From NCBI RefSeq assembly GCF_003054555.1, contig NZ_CP026304.1, positions 8,308,001 through 8,372,000 on the forward strand: a stretch of DNA of 64,000 nucleotides, given 5' to 3'. Positions 41,538-50,288 of the stretch are shown here, piece after piece. The stretch is from Streptomyces lunaelactis (GTDB lineage Bacteria > Actinomycetota > Actinomycetes > Streptomycetales > Streptomycetaceae). The notes below the pieces were generated by a model. It worked only from the letters and a program-made list of their open reading frames with translations. It did not search any database and was not told the origin of the DNA. A program made the position numbers and the translations under genes. Numbering within the stretch: the first letter of the stretch is position 1; each line of letters starts with the position of its first letter.

Positions 41538-43350
41538 AAGCAAGCCCCTTGGGCTCGCAGGCGGACAGAAGTGCTGGTCTCTGGCCGGGGCCGGAGACCA
41601 GCCGACGGTGGCAGTGGGTGTGTATCAGGCGTGGGGCGGCGGTTTTGTCCGGCTTGCCGTTGCCCGCGTCGGCGGTGACCGCGTGTTTGCGGATCGCGGT
41701 GCGGGTGACCTTGAGCCACTGCTCCCACTGGTTGGGGGTTTGCGGCTCGTGGTCGGCGTGCAGCAGCAGCCCTCCGCAGAGAGGACATCGGCCGTCTTGC
41801 ATCTGCAACAGATGCAAGGTGCCTTTGCCCAGCGGGGGTTTGCCGCGGCGGCGCCGCTTGGCCCAGAAGTCGGCCAGGGCGGGATCGTCGGTTGACGCCC
41901 TCCCTGGCACCATCCGGTGCCGGACGATCGGCGTCCAGGCGAACTTGTAGAGGTAGAAACCGCTGGCGCGGTCCCCGAACACCCACGTGTCCTTCCTGAA
42001 CGGGTTGAACATGCCGAAGTACCGGGCGGTCAACCAGCGCATCGGCTTGTTCGGGTGGGAGAACTTGGCCCACTTGTAGACCAGTCTCCACACATAGGCG
42101 TCCAGCGAGTTGAACGCCCGCTTGGACACCCCGATCCGGTAGTAGGCGGCCCAGCCCTTGATGATCGGGTTGAGCTTGGCGATCACCGCGTCGGCGTTGG
42201 TCCCTCGCAGGGCCAGCACCTCGGTGGCGAGCCGTTCCCGGATCCGCCGCAGGGCCGCGTTGCTCGGCTTGGTCAGCAACTTGCCGCGATAGCGTCGGAT
42301 GTTGAACCCCAGAAAGTCGCAGCCCTCATCGAAGTGGACAATGCGCGTCTTGTCCTCGTTGAAAGCCAGTCCCCGGGGCGCGAGCCACGCAGCCAGCTGT
42401 GCCTTGACCTCTTCGGCCTGGTCCCGAGAATGACACAGGGCGAGCAGGTCATCGGCGTAGACGACCAGAACCGGGGAATCGCGCGCCAGAATCGTGGCAT
42501 CACTGCCGAGAGTCTGGTGCCGGACTCCAGCGGCCTTTCCCATTCCGTGCAAGGCGATGTTCAACAACGCGGGACTGATCACCCCGCCCTGGGGAGTTCC
42601 CTCCACCGTGGGGGTGAACCAACCTTTCTCGACCACACCCGCCTTCAACCATCCGGCAATCATTCCCCTCCCGGGGAAGGTACCCAATGACGCGAGCAGG
42701 TGATCGTGGTCGATTCGGTCGAATGCCGCTTTCAAGTCGGCGTCGAGCACCCACAGGCGTTTGGCGTTCTTGCCGCTCGCCGTCGTGTGGATGGCTACGA
42801 TCGCGTCATGGCAGCCACGACCGGGACGAAAGCCGTAGACCTTCGGTTCCAGCCGTGCCTCCCACTCGGGCTCCAGTGCATTCAGCGTCAGAGCCTGAAG
42901 GCATCTGTCGGCGATCACGGGAATTCCGAGTGGGCGCCGTTTACCGTTCGCTTTGGCTATATACACCCGCTTGACGGGCCTGGGCTTCCACGGAGCCGCG
43001 CGATGCTGCATCCAGTCGGCCAACTCGGCCTTTTCCTGGGGCAGCAGGGCAACTTTCCCGTCGATCCCCGCCGTCTTGCGGCCAGCGTTGAGCTCCGTGA
43101 CCCGCCGCACACTCGCGAGTGTGTTCGCGCGGGAGCGGAGCATCAACTTCTGCAGATTCCTGACCTTGGCCAGGTCTCCTGCCTGCGATGCCGTGAAGAT
43201 GCGCTGCCGAAGCCGCCGTACGTCGTCTTCGACCTTCCGCCAGTCGATCGACGGCCAGTCGGTGATCTCGTCCTCCGGTCCGTTCGCCATGCCGGCGGCG
43301 GTTGCTGCGGCGTGCGCCGCCTCAGCCGGATGTGTCGTCATGGCGCCCAA
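41536..43350 (-). CDS. ltrA: Group II intron reverse transcriptase/maturase with HNH domain
   Basis: 604 residues from the ATG at 43350 (or Met4). RT motifs: KRRPLGIPVIADRCLQ, YGFRPGRGCHDAI, DADLKAAFDRIDH, GTPQGGVISPALLN and the active site VVYADDLLAL; then maturase domain X (IKGWAAYYRIGV...). The C-terminus holds an HNH-type zinc endonuclease (CPLCGGLLLHADHEPQ and LIHTHCHRRL). All catalytic residues are present. The protein promotes splicing and retrohoming of its host intron. Confidence 0.92.
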   Translation of the reverse strand: MGAMTTHPAEAAHAAATAAGMANGPEDEITDWPSIDWRKVEDDVRRLRQRIFTASQAGDLAKVRNLQKLMLRSRANTLASVRRVTELNAGRKTAGIDGKVALLPQEKAELADWMQHRAAPWKPRPVKRVYIAKANGKRRPLGIPVIADRCLQALTLNALEPEWEARLEPKVYGFRPGRGCHDAIVAIHTTASGKNAKRLWVLDADLKAAFDRIDHDHLLASLGTFPGRGMIAGWLKAGVVEKGWFTPTVEGTPQGGVISPALLNIALHGMGKAAGVRHQTLGSDATILARDSPVLVVYADDLLALCHSRDQAEEVKAQLAAWLAPRGLAFNEDKTRIVHFDEGCDFLGFNIRRYRGKLLTKPSNAALRRIRERLATEVLALRGTNADAVIAKLNPIIKGWAAYYRIGVSKRAFNSLDAYVWRLVYKWAKFSHPNKPMRWLTARYFGMFNPFRKDTWVFGDRASGFYLYKFAWTPIVRHRMVPGRASTDDPALADFWAKRRRRGKPPLGKGTLHLLQMQDGRCPLCGGLLLHADHEPQTPNQWEQWLKVTRTAIRKHAVTADAGNGKPDKTAAPRLIHTHCHRRLVSGPGQRPALLSACEPKGLA

Positions 43351-45268
43351 CTTGCCCTTCGGTTCCGGTGTCTTCGGTCATCGATTCTTCACAGGCTCAC
43401 CAGACCCACGTCAGCACCCTTTCAGGCCGGGGCATCGTCCCTTATCCGGCCAGTTATGCGGGAACCACCGACGGAGGTGTCGGCGCACGGTTCCCGGTTT
43501 CCTGCTGCCTTTCGGCGACCGGCATTCGCTTGCTGGGTCTTCCTGCGCCCGCTGGAGAGTTGGGCCTTCCTCGCGGTTGGCTTACCAGGCCAGGATTGCA
43601 TTGCCTGGACTCCATCGGGGTTGTCACGTTCCGCATGAGAGAGATGCTGCCGGGGAGGGCGCCCTCTGCACCCCGGGGACGGCGGTGCACTCCCGACCGG
43701 CCAGATTTCTCCAGTCGGCGCCTGCCGCTTTCCAACGGCCAGTCCCTATCTCCCGCTGAAACAACCCATCGGCGAGAGTGCTCATGACGAGGCATCATCA
43801 AGGGTTCATTCACATTCACCCGTCCGGCATTTCCCAGCCTGTAACCCCCGGATGGAACGAGGATCCTTGGGCAATTCCCCAGGCTTCGCACCCCGCGATT
43901 GCTCACGACGCACGCTGAGGCGGGAACGAGCCCTGCGCACTGGCTCGGGTCCTACACCTTCGACATCATCAGTCGAACCTCCTTGGTGATTCCCACTCTT
44001 CTCAAGCGACTTCGTGTCGCACGACTTGGTTGAGCCAGGAGGCGTGCACGGGGTGTGGACCATGACCGTGTTCGGGAACGCCGCGGTGAGCCGGTCGGCC
44101 GCCTTCTGACCGCGATGGGAGGAGCCGTTGCCGACGATCCAGAACACGCGCTTGGCGCTTGCGTAGGGTTCCTGGCTCATGACCTGGGTAGCCAGGTTCA
44201 TGAACGGGACGATGCCGGTGCGTTCTTCGGTGCGGCCGAACACCCACGCGTCGTGGACGTCGTAGGCGGCGAGGTAGGCCAGGGCACCGCCGCGTCCGTA
44301 GGTGTGATTGACGCGCATCGCCCTGGCCTTGCCGGGGGCGAGGGTGGGGTGGCAGCGGCACCGGGCCTGGATGGAGGTCTTCTCGTCCGCGCTGATCACG
44401 TACTCGTCATCGCCGAGCTGTTCGCCCTGCCAGGTGCGGGCGTACAGGTCCAGCACCCAGGCGGCCTTCAGCCGGAAGCCGGGGCTGGTGGTGAAGATCC
44501 AGGAGCGGTGCTGCCAGGGCTTGAGCGCGTCCTGGGCCAGCCAGCGACGCACGGTCGACGCCGACATGAACGGGGCGATGCCCCGCCGGGCGGCCTCGCG
44601 GGCCAGTTCCGGGCACGACCAGCGTGAGAGCGGTACTTCACTCTCGGCAGGCAGCCGGCAGGCCAGCGCCTTGACCTCGGCGGCCTGCAGCGGTGTGAAC
44701 GAGGCGGGACGGCCGCAGCGTTGACGGTCTTTGAGCCCGGGCAGGCCCGCCTGGGCGAACCGGCCACGCCAGCGGCGCACGGTGTTCAAATGCAGCCCCG
44801 TCTCCCGGGCGATGCATGCGTTGGAGCGTCCATGCGCGGCGTGCAGCACCACCTGTGCACGCACCCGCAGCCGGTGCTCGGTCTTGTGGCCGTAGGCCAT
44901 CTTCTTCAACCGCACGCGTTCGGCGGCACTCGGGGCTATCGGACAGGGGGTGCGGACGGGCATGGCGGGCGAACCGATCGGCCGAAGTGGATCACTGGGA
45001 CCCCGCAGCCTGCCCCGCCCGTCACCGCCCCAGTTCCCGCAATGACCGGTGCAAGAGGCCACTTGGACAGGGAAAACGCAACTTCGACATGGCTCGCAGA
45101 GGCAGCTACCTTCACCTGGTCTTCGGCGATCGCCCACGGTCGCACAGGAGTTCCTTCAGGCTGGGCCAGCCGCGACGGGATGAGTTGGTCACGCCCCACG
45201 AATCCTCGCCCCATGCGTAAGCCACCGAACCGGGTCCACGCCAGGCAGCCCCAACCAGGGAGAGACGC

Positions 45269-45826
45269 ATGCCCCATCTTGCTCTGTACACATTCGGCGT
45301 CCTGAAGTCACCTCTCGCCGATCCCGCACCTCTCACGCGCGAGTTCTACGACATTGGTGAGGCCGTCTACCGGAAGATCAGTCAGCACCCCGGATACCTC
45401 GCGCGTGCTGAAGCGGCAGACGGTGACCGGGGTGCGCTCTTCGAGGCGGACTGGGGTGCATGGGGAGAGTTCGCCGTACCGACCTGGTACGGCAAGGGTC
45501 ATACGGTGGAAACCACCGCCCTGGCCGCGACCCTCTCACTCTGGACCGACCTGCGCCCCGCCTTCGACGCCATCTACACCGGTCTGCACCGTGAGGCGCT
45601 GAACAGGCGTTACGACTGGTTCGAGAGGACAGGACACCCAAATTACGTGTTCTGGTGGGTCTCCGACGGCGTGATACCCACCTGGCAGGACGGGGTTTCC
45701 AGGCTGGAACACCTCCACGACCACGGCTCCGCGCCGCACGCCTTCACCTTCCACCACTCGTTCGCCCCGGAGGGAACTCCGACCAGGATCAAAGGCATCG
45801 GGCCGAAGAGCGACCAGGTTCGCTGA
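45269..45826 (+). CDS. DUF3291-domain protein
   Basis: 185 residues from an ATG with a GGGAGAG ribosome binding site. The sequence MPHLALYTFGVLKSPLADP, VPTWYGKGHTVETTALAATLS then NRRYDWFERTGHPNYVFWWV matches DUF3291, a family with a dimeric alpha-beta barrel fold related to small monooxygenases. Function is not established. The gene is complete. Confidence 0.75.
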   Translation: MPHLALYTFGVLKSPLADPAPLTREFYDIGEAVYRKISQHPGYLARAEAADGDRGALFEADWGAWGEFAVPTWYGKGHTVETTALAATLSLWTDLRPAFDAIYTGLHREALNRRYDWFERTGHPNYVFWWVSDGVIPTWQDGVSRLEHLHDHGSAPHAFTFHHSFAPEGTPTRIKGIGPKSDQVR

Positions 45827-45874
45827 CAAGGAAGCCTGAACGACTGGATTCGCTGTCAAACGCCTCGATTGAAT

Positions 45875-47890
45875 GACGGCGAACAGGTCTGGTCCTCGTC
45901 GGTCAAGGACTGGATCGCGCTGATCGGCACCAGCGCCAGGCAGTTCACAGCGAACGCCCCAGGATAGGCCGAGGGGACCGCGCGTCCGTATCTGGCCGCA
46001 TACGCCTACCTGCTCAGCGGCTTCACCGAGTTCGACCGGCTGGGAGGCTTTCAGCGCCTGCCGCTGGCCTGGCGCGTGTTCGGCAAGCGTGACGTCGATG
46101 AAGCACAGCAGCAGATCGCGCAGGTGCTTCGCGGCTGGGGCTATCAGATTGAGGCCGGCGTCGACTCCCGGATCTCCCCGGTCCTGTGTCAGGCGCTCCT
46201 GCTCAACCGCAGCCCGATCCTCGAAGACCTGACGACAGAAGCGTTCGACCGGATCCGTCAGCATCCTGACCTGCCGGATCGCTACATCGGCGCCCTCTAC
46301 GGGATCCAGCGGGCAGTGGCCGCTCTCGGGCATTGTTCCTTGCCGCCAACTCCGTATCGCGGGCGGATGCCCGAGATCGAGGGGACCTCGTGTCAGTGGG
46401 CCGAATGGGTCGAACGCTGGCACTCCACCTCCACGTTGTCGCGCAAGGTCCGCGACAACAACCGCTCCCTGCTGTCGAAGATCGGACGCTGGCTCGCCGC
46501 TGAACACCCGGAGATCACGGAGCCGGACCAGTGGACCCGTCAGACCTGCGCGGCCTGGGTCGCAGCAGTGGACAAGCTCCGCGTCGGGGACTACGCCCAG
46601 AGACTCGCCAGTCACGAGAAACGGACAGGCCAGCCGGTCACACCGCACACCAAGTCGGGCTACCTCACCACGACCCGGGCGTTCTTCCGCGACCTGCAGG
46701 AATGGGAGTGGATCCCCAGACGGTTCGACCCCGTCCGCGCCCTGGCCACGCCCAGAACAGTCCAGGCGATGCTCGGACCCGACCCGCGGGTCATAGCCGA
46801 CGACATCTGGGCGAAGCTGCTGTGGGCCGGACTCAACATTGCGCCCGAAGACCTGCCAACAGCCCTCAACAGCCTGCGCTATCCGCTCGAACTCCTGCGG
46901 GCGCTATCGCTGACCTGGCTGTTCAGCGGTCTGCGCAGCGATGAGATCGCCCGCCTCCGCGTCGGCTGCATCCGCTGGCAGCACGACGGCTTCCCGATCC
47001 CCGGCGACTCCGACGAGGTACTGGCACGAGACGCCGTCTGTCTGCTGGACGTCCCCACCCACAAGACCGGCACCGCGTTCACCAAGCCCGTCGATCCTCT
47101 GTTGGGCAAGGCGATCGAGGCATGGCAGGACCTCCGGCCGCAGCAGCCGAAGATGCTGGACCGCAAGACCGGCGAGCACGTCGATCTCCTCTTCGCGATG
47201 AGGGCCCGCCGGGTCGCCAAGACCTACGTCAACAAGACGATCATCCCGGCGCTCTGCCGGAAGGCGGGCGTCCCGACCGTCGATGTCCGGGGCAACATCA
47301 CCAGCCATCGGGCCCGGTCCACGATCGCCAGCCAGCTCTACAACGCCAAGGAGCCGATGACGCTGTTCGAGCTCCAAGCCTGGCTCGGTCACCGGAGCCC
47401 GGAGTCCACTCAGCATTACGCCAAGATCACACCGAACACGCTGGCCAGGGCCTACAACGACGCCGGGTACTTCGAGCGCAACGTCCGCACCATCGAGGTC
47501 TTGGTCGACCGGGACGCGGTCACCTCCGGAGCTGCCGCGTCGGGCGAGCCGTGGCAGTACTACGACCTCGGTCACGGATTCTGCACCTACACGTTCTTCG
47601 AGCAGTGCCCACACCGCATGGCCTGCGCTCGCTGCGACTTCTGCACGCCCAAGGCTTCCAGCAAGGGCCAGCTCCTGGAGGCCAAGGACAACCTCCAGCG
47701 CATGTTGGCGAGCGTTCCGCTCAACGACGAAGAACGCGCCGCCGTCGACGACGGGCAGGCCGCACTCGACCAACTTCTGGAGCGGCTGGTCGACGTTCCT
47801 ACGCCAGCTGGCGCGACACCTCGCCAGGTCGGTGTTCCGGCGACCGCGACGCTCCTGCCCATCGTCGCCGTCAACCAGGGCAAAGGCTGA
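45875..47890 (+). pseudogene. Tn554 TnpB-type tyrosine recombinase with an in-frame stop
   Basis: The continuous open part starts at a GTG (46076, 604 residues) and holds box I Arg in FSGLRSDEIARL, SHRARSTIASQL (His-x-x-Arg), LGHRSPESTQHYA with Tyr, and the Cys tail CPHRMACARCDFC. Upstream the same frame still reads conserved-looking protein (DGEQVWSSSVKDWIALIG... and YLAAYAYLLSGFTEF) interrupted by a TAG at 45965-45967. The family is about 700 residues, so the intact gene began further upstream. The remaining part might still be translated but lacks an N-terminal domain. Confidence 0.7.
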
Positions 47891-47905
47891 ACTACTTGAC
47901 AAATC

Positions 47906-48112
47906 AGATTCCACAGAACCCGCCGCTGGAAAGTCGAGCGAACGATCGGCTGGTGCATGAACGCCCGCCGCAACGCACGCGACTACGAACGCCTGCCCCA
48001 GCACTCCGAAGCCCACCTGAACTGGGCACTCATCACCATGATGACCCGCCGCCTCACCCGCAGGAGCCCCCGCACCGACCGCTGGACGAAGAAGGCCCAA
48101 CCCACCCGCTGA
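47906..48112 (+). pseudogene. C-terminal remnant of an IS5-family transposase
   Basis: The frame reads RWKVERTIGWCMNARRNARD, YERLPQHSEAHLNWALI and MMTRRLTR to a stop. The VERT-GW...RRxARDYE motif carries the catalytic Glu of IS5-type transposases. The rest is missing. Confidence 0.75.
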
Positions 48113-48160
48113 CCTGCGGAACTCCTACTCGGTGGGCTCCGAGCCTTCCTCCTCGCCGAC

Positions 48161-48976
48161 CTACTGCCTATCAGACGCTGAGACGGCATCCCACCCACGC
48201 ACGCAGTGGATGTGAGCAGTCTTCGGGTAGGAGGTGTCGGTCCCCGAGCGAGGACCGATCTCAAAGAGGTCGATCATCAAGAAAAGCGGGTAGCTGGGAG
48301 ACTGAGGCATCCGTTTCACGATAACGCCCTCGCAACCGATGATCGTGCCCGACGGTCCCCAGATAGCCGTCCAGGTGTGCGGCTTCGACGCGTCCAGGGG
48401 AAGGCCGACTTCCGTCATGTCGGTTGTCAACCGCCCGTCTGAATGCGCTTTCACCCCGCATCGGGCGTGGCTCATCCGCTCGCCGACAGCGTCAGCGTCA
48501 ATCTCGAAGATGCAGACCTCGCCGCTGTCTTTCTCGGACAGATGCTCCGTCCCCACAAACCACGCCGCGAGCATGCACCCCTCATTCACGCTCGCGCTCA
48601 CGGTCACATCCACACGTCCAGCGGTGGGCGCCCACAGCAAACGTTCTGGTGTCTCCGTGCGGACGACGAGCCCATCCGAACGATGCCGGTGTGTTCCTCG
48701 CCGAGAGCCCGCTGGGCCGGAAAAGACCCCGGTCTGCAGGTTGGACACGCGGAGTGGGGCGTCTTCCTCTCGCCAATCCAGCTGGTCAGCGTCGATACGC
48801 AACCGCAGCCCGGAATCGTCAATGTCGTAGCGTGCCTGAGACCGCTCGGGCGACGTCCAGTGCGGCAGATAGTGATCGATCCAGCAATCTTCCCTGAGCC
48901 GCGGAGCGGTGAAATCATCCTCGAAATCGGGCTCATGGGCCGGAGGTTCGGGAAGACGAGCGACATTAGCCATCAT
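48161..48976 (-). CDS. GH16-like/concanavalin-type protein
   Basis: 271 residues from the ATG at 48976, preceded by AGGATGG. The sequence LPEPPAHEPDFEDDFTAPRL, WIDHYLPHWTSPERSQARYD, LRLRIDADQLDWREED and NLQTGVFSGPAGS is typical of a Streptomyces jelly-roll family annotated as GH16-like. No signal peptide is visible, so it should be cytoplasmic. The GH16 active-site pattern ExDxxE is not evident; the acidic stretch is GEVCIFEIDA. A sugar-binding or hydrolytic role is possible, not shown. Confidence 0.65.
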   Translation of the reverse strand: MMANVARLPEPPAHEPDFEDDFTAPRLREDCWIDHYLPHWTSPERSQARYDIDDSGLRLRIDADQLDWREEDAPLRVSNLQTGVFSGPAGSRRGTHRHRSDGLVVRTETPERLLWAPTAGRVDVTVSASVNEGCMLAAWFVGTEHLSEKDSGEVCIFEIDADAVGERMSHARCGVKAHSDGRLTTDMTEVGLPLDASKPHTWTAIWGPSGTIIGCEGVIVKRMPQSPSYPLFLMIDLFEIGPRSGTDTSYPKTAHIHCVRGWDAVSASDRQ

Positions 48977-49227
48977 GACACCATCCTGTCTGACGATGGC
49001 TCCCTGCAAGGCAACGCAAGCGTTGTCCCGGGCGGTGCGCCCATCCTCCTACCACGCGTTCGGCATGACGAGCGCTCAGCGTGCTCGCCCTGCTGCATGG
49101 CGATGACCGTTGCCGGGTCCGCTGACGCCTTCACCACGGTCCTGCACCGACCCCGAGCAGAATTCCGCCACCCCGCCATTGTCGGCGGCAGCGGTCACCG
49201 CGCGCGCCAACCCTCATGCCCCAGATC
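48977..49227. other. Stretch without a recognisable gene
   Basis: Upstream region of the GH16-like gene plus short frames of no recognised family. Confidence 0.35.
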
Positions 49228-49475
49228 ATCTGACAAAAATACCTAGTCAGGCCAAGCTGCGTCGGCTCAAGAACGGCGGCAAGACTACGAGGGCCGCCCC
49301 CGCCGGCGCCCCGACGCTGGACGACAGGCGCCAGCGCGACGAGATCCGGGCCTGGGCCTGGGCCCGCGCCCAGGGAATGGTCGTCTCCCCGGTCGGCTCC
49401 ATCTCCGCGAAGGTCATGGACGCCTGGAACAACCGGGACAGCAAGGCGGCCGTTCCCGCTCAGCGGGCCGGGTAG
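49228..49475 (+). pseudogene. Lsr2-like C-terminal fragment
   Basis: The frame LTKIPSQAKLRRLKNGGKTT, DERRQ-like RRQRDEIRAWAWARAQGM then VSPVGSISAKVMDAWNNRD resembles the DNA-binding C-terminus of small Lsr2-type nucleoid proteins. The usual RGR minor-groove hook is VGS here. No start codon is in place, so the 5' end is lost. Confidence 0.45.
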
Positions 49476-49494
49476 TGCGATGGCCGTCTTACCG

Positions 49495-49710
49495 GTAAGG
49501 ACCGCGGCCAGCTGTTCGCCGGTACGGTACGGGTCACCCTGTCCCGTACCGGCGGCGGCGCCGGCTTCGGCGCGTACGCGCTGCTCTCTACACCACCCGA
49601 CTGGTGCCCGGCGGGGGAGTGGAGGCGATCATCGCCGCCGCCCGCCCCGAGGACACCGACCTGGCCTGGAGACTCCAACACCCCCGGCCGTACGGGGCCG
49701 CAGGCCAGTG
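49495..49710 (+). pseudogene. Frameshifted plasmid-type hypothetical gene
   Basis: One frame reads GKDRGQLFAGTVRVTLSRTG then GFGAYALL; from about 49590 a second frame reads LYTTRLVPGGGVEAIIAAAR, PEDTDLAWRLQHP to a TGA at 49710. Joined, they resemble a small hypothetical protein of Streptomyces mobile DNA. Confidence 0.35.
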
Positions 49711-49724
49711 ACACCCGGCCGCTA

Positions 49725-49991
49725 ATGCGGTGGGCCGCCGCCCTGGACGAGCAGCTCAAGGCCGATGCCGCGGCCGATTACCGCGTGCGCCTGGCCGTCG
49801 ACCTGGTCCGCATCGGCCACAACACGCGGATCAACCCGCCGCCCCGTGCGGTCGATCTCCCGCTCGCCGCCTGGGAGATGACCACCGAGCACCACATCGA
49901 GCTCGTCAGCAGGAAGTGGCCGACCGGATACGCCGGCCACACCGCCGCCCGCATCGGCCACCTGGTCGCCGTTGCCGCGAAGGAGGAATGA
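49725..49991 (+). CDS. Hypothetical protein of plasmid type
   Basis: 88 residues, soluble, all helical in appearance (WAAALDEQLKADAAADYRVR, LAAWEMTTEHHIELVSRKWP). No family recognised. It lies between the Lsr2-like fragment and an HNH-gene start, a grouping seen in Streptomyces plasmids and prophages. Confidence 0.4.
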   Translation: MRWAAALDEQLKADAAADYRVRLAVDLVRIGHNTRINPPPRAVDLPLAAWEMTTEHHIELVSRKWPTGYAGHTAARIGHLVAVAAKEE

Positions 49992-49994
49992 CCG

Positions 49995-50040
49995 ATGCCG
50001 ATCCGGCCGGAGAACAAGGACCGATACCCCGCCGACTGGC
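49995..50040 (+). pseudogene. First codons of an HNH-endonuclease-type gene
   Basis: The ATG at 49995 opens MPIRPENKDRYPADWPAIS, the standard beginning of a small actinobacterial HNH protein, preceded by GAAGGAGG. The zinc and HNH motifs that should follow are absent; the sequence changes after about 50040. Confidence 0.4.
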
Positions 50041-50149
50041 CGGCCATCTCGCTGGCAGCGAAGGAAGCCGGCGACGAACTCGGATGGCCTCATCTCGAAG
50101 TTCGAAACCGAACAGACCTTACCCGCCCGGTCGCCCGGCCAGGCGCGCC

Positions 50150-50259
50150 CGGTTGCCGCTGGACGCGGGCACGCCGCCCGTCGAAGCGGCCGCGGTCGGC
50201 TTCAATGATCAGCCGCATCTCAACCGGCAATTCACCCGGATTGTGGGAGCCCCCTGGGG
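50150..50259 (+). pseudogene. AraC-type helix-turn-helix fragment
   Basis: The frame RLPLDAGTPPVEAAAVGFND then QPHLNRQFTRIVGAPWG is the second HTH of an AraC-family regulator. No other part of such a gene is present. Confidence 0.5.
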
Positions 50260-50288
50260 GCATACGGACGAGAGCAGGCGACGGGCTA

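Larger units (their letters stand above)
41462..44022 (-). mobile_element. Group II intron, about 2.56 kb
   Basis: On the minus strand the intron starts GTGCGACACGAAG (5' consensus GUGYG) at 44022 and ends CCCGAC (3' AY) at 41462. The flanking exons join as ...AACCAAGTC / GAGATC..., continuous in the IS630 family consensus. It encodes a reverse transcriptase/maturase (41536-43350). Domain V (41503-41537) and a domain VI stem (arms GGACCGCTGCA and TGCAGCGGTCC) are recognisable, so the ribozyme end looks intact. Confidence 0.8.
41236..44963 (-). pseudogene. IS630-family transposase gene split by a group II intron
   Basis: Exon 1 (44963 to 44023) encodes an HTH region (ACIARETGLHLNTVRRWRGR), the first Asp in VISADEKTSIQARC, and FWIVGNGSSHRG, in which the second catalytic Asp (normally VDN) is Gly. 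Exon 2 (41461 to 41236) gives AVQRKALSPNDFTDLTEVRD and the end. One base is missing near 44055 and one is extra near 41452, so after splicing the frame is restored, but about 12 residues (normally HASWLNQVE-like, with the catalytic Glu) are garbled. The product would be full length but catalytically dead. Confidence 0.8.

Noticed and set aside
41215..45060. Exact ends of the IS630 copy
   Set aside because: I could not pair an inverted repeat or a TA duplication at both sides, so the boundaries are not given.
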